Part shown: piece by piece, positions 1 to 8,215 of the stretch
Layout of the letters: every line of letters starts with the position of its first letter
Position numbering within the stretch: the stretch's first letter is position 1
NCBI GenBank assembly: GCA_038526275.1
Contig: JBCBGY010000089.1
Location: 1-16,642 of the forward strand
DNA: 16,642 nucleotides
Direction of reading: 5' to 3'
Source of the DNA: 188UL27-1 sp038526275
GTDB taxonomy: Bacteria > Pseudomonadota > Alphaproteobacteria > Rhodobacterales > Rhodobacteraceae
The notes under the pieces: model-generated
What the model saw: only the letters and a program-made list of their open reading frames with translations
Told to the model about the DNA's origin: nothing
Databases searched by the model: none
Position numbers and translations under genes: made by a program

Positions 1-2123
1 TTTTGCAGCAGCCTGACGGTGATGGGCGGGCATTCATCGATCCGCAAAGCCGGATAGTCGTGAAAATTGGATTGTTGCACGCGACCGTCAGCGAAGGTGA
101 TTTCGCCGAAAAGCGCCGCCGACAATCCGTAAATCACCCCAGACTGGACCTGTGCGGTCACAATTCGCGGATCAAGCGCAAGCCCAACATCGACGGCGCA
201 CCAGATATGGTCGATGGCGATCCGGCCTCCCGCATCACTGACTTGCACAACCTGCGCCACCGATGATCCGAAACAGTGGCAGAAACTGATGCCGCGCCCG
301 GTTCCCTCTGCAACCTCGCCCCCCCAATTGGCCATAGCCGCCACCGTCTCGACCGTGCGGGCCGAAGGCATATGCTCTCCGTCAAGCATCTTCAGGCGCA
401 TTTCCACAGGATCCAGACCAGCCGCGTCCGCCAGTTCGTCCAAAAAGCACTCCAGGAAAAAAGAGTTGTGAGAGTGCCCGACCGACCGCCAGCTGCCAAC
501 GGGAACGCGCAGATCGGCCTGGTGCCCGATGACCCGAAAGTTTGGCAGGTTGTAGGGCTGATCGAACGCGCCTTCGACCAGCAGCTTGTCAGCCACAGGA
601 GGGGCAAAGCCCAGCGCCCGCTCGGACTGGTCCGCAAAGACCGAAGGTGCGGCAATGCGCATGTCGATCGCCTCGGGGCGCCCTGCCCCGATGGCTCCTG
701 AAAGCCGAGCCATTGCAGCCGGACGGTAGAAATCGCGGGACATGTCATGTTCGCGGGTCCAGGTCATCCGGACCGGCCGATCTGGGCAAGACCGCGCGAT
801 CTGGGCCGCCTGCGTTGTAAAGTCTGTTTCAGTGCGGCGTCCGAAGCCGCCGCCCATAAAGGTGGTGACAATGTCCACTTGAGACGGATCGAGCCCGACA
901 TGGGCCGCCGCCTTGTCCCGCGCGAAAGTAGGGACTTGGGTGCCGCACCAAATCGTCAGGCGATCATTCTGGTAAAGCGCCGTCGCGGTCATGGGCTCCA
1001 TACAGGCATGGGCCAGGAAGGGAACGCTGTAGCGGGCACGCAGCAGCGAAAGGCGGTCTGTTTTGGCCGCTCGGATGACAACGTCAGCCAATCCATCATC
1101 GCGCATGACTGTGCCGCTGGTTTCTTCCAACGCCCGATTGATCTCGGCAAATTGCGCCTCGGTATCGGCAGCGTAGGGCGCTGCCGACCAGGTGACTTGC
1201 AGTTTTTCCAGCGCCCGCATTGCCGTCCAGGTCGTGTCGGCCACCACGGCGACGCCATTGCCAAGGCCCACTGTCTTGACGACACCCGGCACATCATTGG
1301 CGTCACTCGCGTCCAGTCCCAGCATGGTGCCGCCCAGGAAGGGCGTGGTCATGACCGAAGCGAACAGCATTTCAGGTGCCTTCACATCGGTCGCGTATTC
1401 GGCCTGGCCCGTGATCTTGGGCTCCATATCCAGCCGGGGCATGGGCGTCCCAAGGTACCGCCACTTCGCTGGCTCCCGCAAAGGGGGGTCGACGGCAGGA
1501 GGCACAAGAGCTGCATCTTCGGCAAGCTCCTGATAGGTCAGCGACCGCCCATCCGCATCGATCACTTTTCCGTCTTCGGTGTTCAAGGAAACAGGCGGGA
1601 GATCCCAGCGCTCACCGGCGGCCTCGATCAATGCAAGGCGCGCCGCCGCGCCGGCCCGCCGCATCTTTTCGTACCCATCGATCGTGGAGGTCGATCCCCC
1701 CGTCAACTGTATTCCCAAGGCCAGCTTCTGCGCGACCCGAACCGCCCCGACACCCATTTGCCGCATGCGGCTTTGCTCATATTCCCGATAGGGCAGGCCA
1801 AGCGCCATGACAGGCGCATTCAGATAGGCCTCAGCGGTCGGGCCATGGATTGCGGTGATCTGATCCCAGGCCACGTCCAGTTCCTCGGCCACCATCGCCG
1901 CCAGGGTTGTATGGATGCCTTGTCCCATTTCGGCTCGAGGCGTCACAATTGAAATGCCATCAGTCCTGATCAACACATAGGGGTTGAGCGTGACCTCGCC
2001 CGGGCCAGGCTTCAGCGGATTGTCGAACGGCTGCACATAACGGTACGTCCCGAACGCCACGCCGCCGGCAATAGCCGCTGAACCGACTAGAAAGCCGCGC
2101 CGCAGGATTTTGCCCAGCGCCAT
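1..2123 (-). CDS. iorB: Molybdopterin-binding subunit of an isoquinoline 1-oxidoreductase-like hydroxylase, partial at left edge
   Basis: Large catalytic subunit of a xanthine dehydrogenase/aldehyde oxidase-superfamily molybdenum hydroxylase of the two-subunit IorAB type; the substrate cannot be read from sequence. The ATG at 2121-2123 opens a frame that is still open at base 1 (707 codons). The N-terminus carries a twin-arginine motif, RRGFLVG (residues 8-14), followed by a hydrophobic stretch, so periplasmic export via Tat is likely. MGQGI (66-70) and the glycine-rich GGGFGRRTETDF block (424-435) are typical of this family's molybdopterin site. Family members are usually about 740 residues, so some 30-40 residues, including the expected C-terminal catalytic Glu (GEPG-type motif), should lie beyond the window. 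It starts 3 bases after the iorA-like stop, so the two are almost certainly co-transcribed and coupled. Family assignment is firm; substrate is unknown. Confidence 0.9.
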   Translation of the reverse strand, partial: MALGKILRRGFLVGSAAIAGGVAFGTYRYVQPFDNPLKPGPGEVTLNPYVLIRTDGISIVTPRAEMGQGIHTTLAAMVAEELDVAWDQITAIHGPTAEAYLNAPVMALGLPYREYEQSRMRQMGVGAVRVAQKLALGIQLTGGSTSTIDGYEKMRRAGAAARLALIEAAGERWDLPPVSLNTEDGKVIDADGRSLTYQELAEDAALVPPAVDPPLREPAKWRYLGTPMPRLDMEPKITGQAEYATDVKAPEMLFASVMTTPFLGGTMLGLDASDANDVPGVVKTVGLGNGVAVVADTTWTAMRALEKLQVTWSAAPYAADTEAQFAEINRALEETSGTVMRDDGLADVVIRAAKTDRLSLLRARYSVPFLAHACMEPMTATALYQNDRLTIWCGTQVPTFARDKAAAHVGLDPSQVDIVTTFMGGGFGRRTETDFTTQAAQIARSCPDRPVRMTWTREHDMSRDFYRPAAMARLSGAIGAGRPEAIDMRIAAPSVFADQSERALGFAPPVADKLLVEGAFDQPYNLPNFRVIGHQADLRVPVGSWRSVGHSHNSFFLECFLDELADAAGLDPVEMRLKMLDGEHMPSARTVETVAAMANWGGEVAEGTGRGISFCHCFGSSVAQVVQVSDAGGRIAIDHIWCAVDVGLALDPRIVTAQVQSGVIYGLSAALFGEITFADGRVQQSNFHDYPALRIDECPPITVRLLQ

Positions 2124-2126
2124 AGT

Positions 2127-2588
2127 CTAACCCGCCATCCGCTGGGCCGCCGCATGGATCGCGGCGCGCAAACGGGGATAGGTCCCACAGCGGCAGATAT
2201 TGCCCGACATCGCCGCATCAATATCTTCATCCGTCGGCTGCGGGTTCTCAGCGAGAAGTGCCGTAGCTTGCATCAGTTGGCCTGACTGGCAGTAGCCGCA
2301 TTGTGCCACCTGCCCAGTTACCCATTCCTGCTGCAAAATGCTCAAACCGTCTGCGTCGCCTAAACCTTCGATTGTCTTAATGGCTGCCCCGTCCAGATCA
2401 CCGACTGGATACTGACAGGATCGGTGCGCTTCCCCATCAATGTGGACGGTGCACGCGCCGCACAAGCCGGCGCCGCACCCATATTTGGTGCCAGTCAGTT
2501 GCAGTCGGTCCCGCAGCACCCATAAGAGCGGCGTCTGGGGATCAACGTCTACTTCGTACTCGACATCATTTACCGAAAACTTGGTCAT
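2127..2588 (-). CDS. iorA: [2Fe-2S] subunit of the IorAB-type oxidoreductase
   Basis: Small electron-transfer subunit, 153 residues, the usual length for the family. The N-terminal plant-type ferredoxin domain binds one [2Fe-2S] cluster through C38, C43, C46 and C58 (CGAGLCGACTV). The C-terminal helical domain binds the second through C97, C100, C132 and C134 (CGYCQSGQ and NICRCGTYPR). It passes electrons from the molybdopterin subunit encoded 3 bases downstream. No FAD subunit gene is visible, which fits the IorAB type, where electrons are thought to go to a cytochrome or other membrane acceptor. The protein has no signal peptide, so it would have to be co-exported with the Tat-signal-bearing partner. 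The start ATG at 2586-2588 has no good Shine-Dalgarno sequence. I could not identify a confident promoter upstream. A generic name, (2Fe-2S)-binding protein, is equally acceptable. Confidence 0.93.
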   Translation of the reverse strand: MTKFSVNDVEYEVDVDPQTPLLWVLRDRLQLTGTKYGCGAGLCGACTVHIDGEAHRSCQYPVGDLDGAAIKTIEGLGDADGLSILQQEWVTGQVAQCGYCQSGQLMQATALLAENPQPTDEDIDAAMSGNICRCGTYPRLRAAIHAAAQRMAG

Positions 2589-3017
2589 GAACTTGGTTGC
2601 AGCATATCAATCTTATTGGCGCAAGCCTGCGGGCGGCCCCGCCACTGCAAAGATGGCCGATCAGACGGATCGTAACGCAGCGGCACATCGTGAGGCAGTC
2701 TTCGCCGGTATCATAATGCCTCAAAAGGCGCGTAACGGCTCTGAATCGGACCGGTTATCAAAGGCGGTCACAGGAAGAAAAGCGTAACCCAGAGACTGAT
2801 CATCGGGGGACTTTCCGCAGCGGACGACAAAACAGGCTGCCTCCCGCGATTGTGTAACGTTAAACTGGAAAAGCGGCGGACTCAGTCCCAGCGGCGCAGT
2901 AGATTTAATCAATAGCAAGGTCATGCACGGGAAAAAACGTCTTCGTGAGGCACCGTGTTTTTGTTCGACTCAGTAGTGATGGCACTCTGTCCATACCGGT
3001 AATCCGTGCCCAGGTGG

Positions 3018-3039
3018 CCGTTCCCCGCGCTGGGAACGG
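3018..3039. repeat. Perfect 8-bp inverted repeat (hairpin)
   Basis: CCGTTCCC (3018-3025) and GGGAACGG (3032-3039) are perfect inverted repeats around a 6-base loop. No T-run follows on either strand, so it is not a classical intrinsic terminator. It may be a second structure at the 3' end of the ileS transcript, or a dispersed palindromic element; the sequence alone does not decide. Confidence 0.55.
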
Positions 3040-3123
3040 GATCAGGCGTGGCCCCGCAAGCTTCGGATCACTCTGCCAGAACATCGTCGGCGGGGGTGCA
3101 CAGCAGCGCTCTTGACGGTGTAT

Positions 3124-3159
3124 GCGGGGGACAGGTTGCCATCCTGCCTTGTCCCCCGC
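3124..3159 (-). terminator. Stem-loop downstream of ileS, possible terminator or 3' end stabiliser
   Basis: GCGGGGGACA (3124-3133) pairs perfectly with TGTCCCCCGC (3150-3159), giving a 10-bp GC-rich stem. A CAGG/CCTG pairing (3133-3136 region with 3143-3146) can extend it inward in an alternative fold. It lies 10 bases past the ileS stop codon on the minus strand, the position expected of a terminator. No U-run follows it (the minus strand continues with a mixed sequence), so it may act in 3' end protection or with Rho rather than as an intrinsic terminator. Confidence 0.55.
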
Positions 3160-3169
3160 GCCATATGAC

Positions 3170-6079
3170 CTAGCCCAGTGCGGCGTTACACCGACCGCAG
3201 ACACCGGGATGCATGTAAGCGCCCACATCCGGCAGGATCTTCCAGCAGCGCTGACATTTTTCGCCTTCGGCCTTCGCGAACAAAACGGCCACCCCGTCAA
3301 CCTCCGGCAACCGGAAAGCATCATCCGGAGCGGCGGCAGCGCTGACGGTGATGCTTGAGGTGATGCAGAGATCCGCCAGATCGACGGAGCCCAGCGCCGC
3401 CCGCAAACCTTCATCTGCCACAAAAACGGTTGGGCCAGCCTCTAGCGACGCACCGATCACCTTGTTTGTGCGCTCGATCTCTAGCGCCGCCGTCACGACC
3501 CGACGGACAGAGCGGAGTCGCACCCACTTCTCCGCCAAGCTTTCATTGCGCCAGGTGCCCGGCGTTTCCGGCATATCCTGCAAATGGACAGAACTGTCAT
3601 CGCCCGGATAGCGCTCCAACCAGACCTCTTCCATGGTGAACACCAGCACCGGCGCAAGCCACGTGGTGAGCCTGTGGAACAGGATGTCGAGCACCGTCAG
3701 AGCCGACCGGCGCGTGATGCTGTCATCGCCATCGCAATAAAGCGCGTCTTTGCGGATGTCGAAATAGAAGGACGACAGATCCACGGTCGCGAAGTTGAAC
3801 AGAGCCTGGAACACACCCTGGAAATCATAAGCGGCGTAGCCTTCCCGCACCCGTTGGTCGAGTTCCGCCAACCGGTGCAGAACCCACTGTTCCAATTCCG
3901 GCATATCGGCCAAATCGACGGCCTGACCATCATAGTCCGCCAGCGAGCCCAGCATGAACCGCATCGTGTTGCGCAAGCGACGATAGCTGTCGGCGACACC
4001 TTTCAGGATTTCCGGCCCGATCCGTTGATCGGCGGTATAGTCGGTTTGAGCGACCCAAAGGCGCAGGATATCCGCGCCATACTGCTTGACCACTTCGTCC
4101 GGCACGATGGTATTGCCGAGCGACTTGGACATCTTGATGCCCTTCTCGTCCAGCGTGAAGCCATGGGTCAGCACGCCGCGATAGGGCGCCATCCCTTGCG
4201 TGCCGCAGCTTTGCAGCATTGACGAATGGAACCACCCGCGATGCTGGTCGGTGCCTTCCAGGTACAGATCCGCCAGACCATCGTCGGACCCGTCCTCGCG
4301 ATCCCGCAGCACGAAAGCGTGGGTCGAACCGCTGTCGAACCAGACGTCGAGAATATCAAAGACCTGATCATAGTCGTCCGGGTTGTGATCATTGCCCAGG
4401 AACCGCTCCTTGGCCCCTTCGGCATACCACGCATCTGCACCTTCTTCCTCAAAAGCGGCGATGATCCGGGCATTGACTGTCGGGTCACGCAACAGGAAGT
4501 CGGGATCGTCCGGCAGCAGACCCTTCTTGACGAAACAGGTCAGCGGCACACCCCAGGCGCGTTGACGGCTCAGCACCCAGTCCGGACGGGCTTCGATCAT
4601 TGAATGAAGCCGGTTGCGCCCGGTTTGCGGCGTCCAGGTCACCAATTGGTCGATGCTGGCCAGCGCCCGTTCGCGGATCGTCTTGCCATAGGTGTCCTGC
4701 CCATCGCCCAGATCCAAGTCGATGGCGGCAAACCATTGCGGCGTGTTCCGGTAGATCACCGGCGCTTTCGAGCGCCAGGAATGCGGATAGCTGTGCTTGA
4801 TCTTCCCGCGCGCCAGCAGCCCACCGACATCGGCAAGCTTGTCGATCACCGCGGCATTGGCATTGCCTTCCTTGCCGTTGGGCTTGAGGATCGCCTTGCC
4901 GCCGAAAAAGGGCAGACTATCGCGGAAGCGACCGTCTTCCATGACGTTATAGGTGATGACCTCCTGCAACATCCCGAGGTCGCGATAGAGTTCGAACTCC
5001 TCCATCCCGTGCGACGGGGCACAATGAACAAACCCGGTGCCTTCAGTATCGGTCACGAAATCAGCCGCGCGGAAATCGCGGATCTGATCCCATTCGCCCT
5101 CCCCGCCCTCGGCTGCATAAAGCGGGTGGGTCAGCTTGATCTTGGCCAGGTCCTCTGCCGTCACATCGCACAGGCGCCGATACATCGACGGCTCCAGCCG
5201 CGCTTTGCCCAGCACGTCCGCCGCCAGATTATCGGCCAGAATGTAGCGTTCCCCGATCCGCGCCCAGCACTCCTCAGGCCGCCCCGTCACTTCGTACAGG
5301 CCGTATGAGATGTCAGAACCGTAGACCACCGCCTTGTTCGACGGCATGGTCCAGGGCGTCGTCGTCCAGATCACGACATAGGCATTGTCGAGCGTCACAT
5401 CGCCCGTGTCCACGACCTTGAACTTCACCCAGATGGTGAAGCTTTCCTTGTCGTGATATTCGACCTCCGCCTCGGCCAGTGCGGTCTGTTCAACAGGCGA
5501 CCACATAACAGGTTTCGAGCCCTGATAGAGCGCGCCGTTCATCAGGAACTTCATGAACTCGTCGGCGATCACCGCCTCGGCATGGTAATTCATGGTGAGG
5601 TAAGGATCAGCCCAATTGCCCGTGATGCCCAGGCGCTTGAATTCCTCGCGCTGGACATCGATCCACCCTTCGGCGAAGCGGCGGCATTCCTGTCGAAAGT
5701 CGATGACAGGCACCTGATCCTTGTCGCGGCCCTTCTTGCGATACTGTTCCTCGATCTTCCATTCGATGGGCAGACCGTGACAGTCCCAGCCTGGGATATA
5801 ACGCGCGTCGCGTCCCATCATCTGCTGGGACCGCACGACCATGTCCTTCAGGATCTTGTTCAGCGCGTGCCCGATATGAAGGTGTCCGTTGGCATAGGGT
5901 GGTCCGTCATGCAGAACGAAGGGCGCGCGACCCTCCTTTTCGCGTAGGCGGTCATAGACGCCCAGCCGCTCCCAGCGGGCCAACCAGTCAGGCTCGCGCT
6001 TTGGCAAACCGGCCCGCATCGGGAAATCGGTCTTGGGCAGGCGCAGGGTGTCTTTATAGTCGGTGGTTTCAGCGCACAT
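3170..6079 (-). CDS. ileS: Isoleucyl-tRNA synthetase
   Basis: Cytoplasmic class I aminoacyl-tRNA synthetase charging tRNA-Ile; 969 residues, a normal length. Seen in order: the HIGH signature at 68-71 (HLHIGHALNK), the CP1 editing domain with WTTTPW at 238-243 (hydrolysis of mischarged Val-tRNA-Ile), KMSKS at 649-653, an anticodon-binding helical domain, and a C-terminal zinc finger with C942, C945, C961 and C964. I chose the ATG at 6077-6079 because AAGGA lies 10 bases before it on the minus strand. An in-frame TTG at 6140-6142 would add 21 residues but has no such signal and adds an unconserved-looking stretch. It reads as monocistronic: the gene upstream diverges and a strong hairpin follows the stop. 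A candidate promoter and structured leader lie upstream. No T-box features were seen. Confidence 0.98.
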   Translation of the reverse strand: MCAETTDYKDTLRLPKTDFPMRAGLPKREPDWLARWERLGVYDRLREKEGRAPFVLHDGPPYANGHLHIGHALNKILKDMVVRSQQMMGRDARYIPGWDCHGLPIEWKIEEQYRKKGRDKDQVPVIDFRQECRRFAEGWIDVQREEFKRLGITGNWADPYLTMNYHAEAVIADEFMKFLMNGALYQGSKPVMWSPVEQTALAEAEVEYHDKESFTIWVKFKVVDTGDVTLDNAYVVIWTTTPWTMPSNKAVVYGSDISYGLYEVTGRPEECWARIGERYILADNLAADVLGKARLEPSMYRRLCDVTAEDLAKIKLTHPLYAAEGGEGEWDQIRDFRAADFVTDTEGTGFVHCAPSHGMEEFELYRDLGMLQEVITYNVMEDGRFRDSLPFFGGKAILKPNGKEGNANAAVIDKLADVGGLLARGKIKHSYPHSWRSKAPVIYRNTPQWFAAIDLDLGDGQDTYGKTIRERALASIDQLVTWTPQTGRNRLHSMIEARPDWVLSRQRAWGVPLTCFVKKGLLPDDPDFLLRDPTVNARIIAAFEEEGADAWYAEGAKERFLGNDHNPDDYDQVFDILDVWFDSGSTHAFVLRDREDGSDDGLADLYLEGTDQHRGWFHSSMLQSCGTQGMAPYRGVLTHGFTLDEKGIKMSKSLGNTIVPDEVVKQYGADILRLWVAQTDYTADQRIGPEILKGVADSYRRLRNTMRFMLGSLADYDGQAVDLADMPELEQWVLHRLAELDQRVREGYAAYDFQGVFQALFNFATVDLSSFYFDIRKDALYCDGDDSITRRSALTVLDILFHRLTTWLAPVLVFTMEEVWLERYPGDDSSVHLQDMPETPGTWRNESLAEKWVRLRSVRRVVTAALEIERTNKVIGASLEAGPTVFVADEGLRAALGSVDLADLCITSSITVSAAAAPDDAFRLPEVDGVAVLFAKAEGEKCQRCWKILPDVGAYMHPGVCGRCNAALG

Positions 6080-6151
6080 TGGCGGAATGTCCTTGATAGA
6101 TGGGAAGAAAGGGCGCGGCGCGCGCAGGCTGTGAAGTGACAACAGCCATGT

Positions 6152-6178
6152 CCCGGCAGCTCAGATCAGAGCGCCGGG
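6152..6178 (-). promoter_or_regulatory. Hairpin in the ileS 5' leader
   Basis: CCCGGC (6152-6157) pairs with GCCGGG (6173-6178) and GCTC (6159-6162) with GAGC (6169-6172), leaving one bulged A (6158) and a 6-base loop: a 10-bp stem. It would lie within the transcribed leader if the promoter at 6224-6252 is used, about 73 bases before the ileS start codon. No U-run follows on the minus strand. Function is unknown; it could affect mRNA stability, translation or premature termination. Confidence 0.5.
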
Positions 6179-6223
6179 CCAGTAATTCGCGGTATATGTG
6201 CGAAGCCCATTATCATGGCGCGC

Positions 6224-6252
6224 CTTATAGGGCTGGCCCGGATCAAGGTAAA
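6224..6252 (-). promoter_or_regulatory. Candidate sigma-70 promoter for ileS
   Basis: Reading the minus strand, TTTACC (6252-6247; 4 of 6 matches to TTGACA) is followed after exactly 17 bases by TATAAG (6229-6224; 5 of 6 matches to TATAAT). It is the best-spaced pair found in the gap between ileS and the divergent monooxygenase gene. Transcription would start near 6217, giving a leader of about 138 bases. This is pattern matching only. Confidence 0.4.
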
Positions 6253-6326
6253 CCCTCCGTTCGATCCAATCCGTTGCCTTGCCCCCCGAAACATGATGTG
6301 GGTTCGGGAAAGGGGGGGAAGGTTGC

Positions 6327-7538
6327 ATGAAGATAGGAATAGTCGGGGCCGGGATCGGTGGGCTGGCGGCGGCGTCGCTGCTGGCGCGTGACGGCCATGC
6401 GGTCACCCTGTTCGACCAGTTCGACCAACCGCGCCCCGTCGGCTCGGGTCTGGTGATACAGCCGGTCGGCCAGCATGTGCTGGACGTGGCGGGTGCGGGC
6501 GCGGCGGCGCAGGCCAAAGGCGCGCAGATCGACCGAATGCTGGGGCTGGAGGTGCGCCACAACCGACCAGTGCTGGACGTGATGTACGACCCACGGGGTC
6601 GCGGGTTCTACGGCCTGGCCATCCACCGGGCTTCCTTGTTCGATGCGCTGCTGAAGGCGGCCCAAGCGGCGGGCGCGAAGCTTGAACAAGACGCCCGGGT
6701 TGTTGCAACTCACGTGGCCAATGCTGGACGAACTCTGGACATTGAGGGCGGCGAACAGACGGAACCTCTGGATCTTGTGATCGATGCGAGCGGGGCAACA
6801 TCTACACTGTCGCCGTTGAACGGAACCCCGCTGCCCTATGGTGCGATCTGGGGCACGGTGCCTTGGCCTGATGAGACGAACTTGCCAGTGCGCCAGTTGA
6901 GCCAAAGATACCGCTACGCGGATCGAATGATCGGCGTTCTGCCAATTGGTTCACTACCGGATCAGGACACCCCCATGGCGGCCATTTTCTGGTCGCTCCC
7001 CCGAGGCAGTTATGAGGCGTGGCAGGCAAGCGACCTGGACCAGTGGAAAGCCGAGGCGCAATCGCTTTGGCCTGATATCGCGCCATTTCTGCAGTCGGTG
7101 GAGCGCCATGACGACATGACGATGGCCCGCTACACTCATGGAACTCTCAACCGACCGGTGGCGGAAAGGCTGATCCATCTGGGTGACGCCGCCCACCGGG
7201 CCAGCCCGCAGCTCGGCCAAGGGGCCAATATGGCGCTGCTTGATGCCTACGCTTTGGCCTGGGCTCTGCGACAGCGCACAGATCTGGCCGATGCTCTGGC
7301 GCTCTACAAAACGTCCCGCCGCTGGCATGTTCGGATCTATCAGTGGATGAGTTGGGCCTTCACGCCGCAATATCAGTCAGACAGTCGTGCGCTGCCATGG
7401 CTGCGCGACCAGGTGCTGATGCCCGTGTCGCGCATACCGCCAGTGCCTCGGATCCTGAGTTCTCTGGTCTGCGGCACGCTCGTCAGCCCCGTCGCCGGAG
7501 AACCCTACGCAGCTGGCAAGCCGATTGGCCTACAATAA
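6327..7538 (+). CDS. Group A FAD-dependent monooxygenase (UbiH / salicylate hydroxylase-like)
   Basis: Single-component flavoprotein hydroxylase of the p-hydroxybenzoate hydroxylase fold, 403 residues, expected to use FAD and NAD(P)H; the substrate is not identifiable. Seen: an N-terminal Rossmann GAGIGG (7-12) with Asp30 at the end of strand 2 for the FAD ribose, a conserved IHR (99-101), and the GD motif at G286-D287 followed by PQLGQGAN, which contacts the flavin pyrophosphate and ribityl. The usual GADGxxSxxR (DG) motif is altered to DASGATST (153-160), with Ser replacing the motif Asp. No signal peptide is seen. GAAGG lies 4 bases before the ATG. The gene diverges from ileS (247 bases between start codons) and converges on sleB with 2 bases between stops, so it is its own transcription unit. 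The 3' gap leaves no room for a separate terminator. Confidence 0.88.
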   Translation: MKIGIVGAGIGGLAAASLLARDGHAVTLFDQFDQPRPVGSGLVIQPVGQHVLDVAGAGAAAQAKGAQIDRMLGLEVRHNRPVLDVMYDPRGRGFYGLAIHRASLFDALLKAAQAAGAKLEQDARVVATHVANAGRTLDIEGGEQTEPLDLVIDASGATSTLSPLNGTPLPYGAIWGTVPWPDETNLPVRQLSQRYRYADRMIGVLPIGSLPDQDTPMAAIFWSLPRGSYEAWQASDLDQWKAEAQSLWPDIAPFLQSVERHDDMTMARYTHGTLNRPVAERLIHLGDAAHRASPQLGQGANMALLDAYALAWALRQRTDLADALALYKTSRRWHVRIYQWMSWAFTPQYQSDSRALPWLRDQVLMPVSRIPPVPRILSSLVCGTLVSPVAGEPYAAGKPIGLQ

Positions 7539-7540
7539 TG

Positions 7541-8215
7541 TCAGGACCGGGGATGACGGTAGAAATAGTGCACCCCAATGTGTGCCGTCCGCGGAAACTG
7601 GCGGGCCCAACGGGGACTCACAGCCGTCGTGTGGTAGTGCGTCGCGCCTGCGGTCAAGGTTCTGGGCGCCCCGTCCAGCAGGATCTGGGCGATCTTGCCC
7701 GCACGGGCGAAGGCGGCCCGTTCCCCGATATGTTCCGCCCGACCATCGCAGGTATAGGTGAACTGGCACTGATAACGCGCACCCGTGCCCTGATGGACCA
7801 CACCGCAAACACTGTTGGGATAAAGACCGGAACTCACACGGTTCATGATCACTTCGGCCACGGCGAACTGGCCCTTTATGCTCTCTCCGCGCGCTTCGAA
7901 ATAGATGGCCTCTGCCAGGCAGCGCCACTGTTCGCCACCGCGACCGGCGGGTTGACGCGCCAGCCAAGCCTTCGTGTAAGACGGCACCGGCGCGGACGAT
8001 GCCGGCGTCGGTGCGGACCGACGTGTTGCACGCAACTGGTTCAATCGCTTTGACTTGATGGCACGGAAAGACCGATGCTCCTGCCCCAGCAAGGTGCTGA
8101 GCTGTGTGTCCAAATCCGCAGTCGGATTGTTCGACGTTGAAACGTGGGAGGTTTGCGCGGCAGCCATACCACACCAGAAGGCAACACAGAGTGCCGCAAA
8201 ATTCCGAACGAACAT
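7541..8215 (-). CDS. Secreted SleB-type cell-wall hydrolase (Hydrolase_2 family)
   Basis: Predicted periplasmic peptidoglycan hydrolase of the SleB/CwlJ family (lytic transglycosylase-like), 224 residues. The N-terminus has a hydrophobic signal sequence ending AAA-Q at residues 18-21, then a low-complexity basic linker to about 95. The hydrolase domain (about 98-215) contains LAEAIYFEARGES (100-112), whose Glu residues include the presumed catalytic acid, then AVAEVIMNRV, YPNSVCGVV and CQFTYTCDG, all typical of the family. I prefer the ATG at 8213-8215: GGGGA ends 9 bases before it, whereas the ATG three codons upstream (8222-8224) abuts the same GGGGA with no spacing. The gene follows the PPDK-like gene on the same strand after 205 bases and probably has its own promoter. 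Outside spore formers such proteins act in cell-wall turnover. Confidence 0.92.
   Translation of the reverse strand: MFVRNFAALCVAFWCGMAAAQTSHVSTSNNPTADLDTQLSTLLGQEHRSFRAIKSKRLNQLRATRRSAPTPASSAPVPSYTKAWLARQPAGRGGEQWRCLAEAIYFEARGESIKGQFAVAEVIMNRVSSGLYPNSVCGVVHQGTGARYQCQFTYTCDGRAEHIGERAAFARAGKIAQILLDGAPRTLTAGATHYHTTAVSPRWARQFPRTAHIGVHYFYRHPRS

Larger units (their letters stand above)
2589..3169. other. Intergenic region between ileS and iorA-like gene, no convincing gene
   Basis: These 581 bases hold two hairpins (3018-3039 and 3124-3159) but no frame I would call a gene. The best candidate, a 67-codon minus-strand frame at 2721-2924, has no Shine-Dalgarno sequence and no recognisable protein features. 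I looked for tRNA cloverleaves, tandem repeats and transposase remnants and saw none. The promoter of the iorA-like gene should lie in the part near 2589-2800, but no -35/-10 pair with good spacing stood out. Confidence 0.6.

Noticed and set aside
747..1952. A 401-codon plus-strand open frame
   Set aside because: It lies antisense to the clearly recognisable IorB-like gene; its composition (Arg/His/Gly/Pro-rich, no motifs) is typical of a shadow frame.
2721..2924. A 67-codon minus-strand open frame in the gap between ileS and the iorA-like gene
   Set aside because: No ribosome-binding site, no recognisable motifs or membrane segment, and chance frames of this size are common in GC-rich DNA.
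6080..6142. Longer IleS start at the TTG (6140-6142), adding 21 residues
   Set aside because: No Shine-Dalgarno precedes it, whereas AAGGA sits 10 bases before the ATG at 6077-6079, which also gives the usual N-terminus.
6080..6326. T-box riboswitch or Ile-codon attenuator controlling ileS
   Set aside because: No T-box sequence or specifier-loop pattern is seen, the short leader frame has only one Ile codon, and T-boxes are not expected in Alphaproteobacteria.
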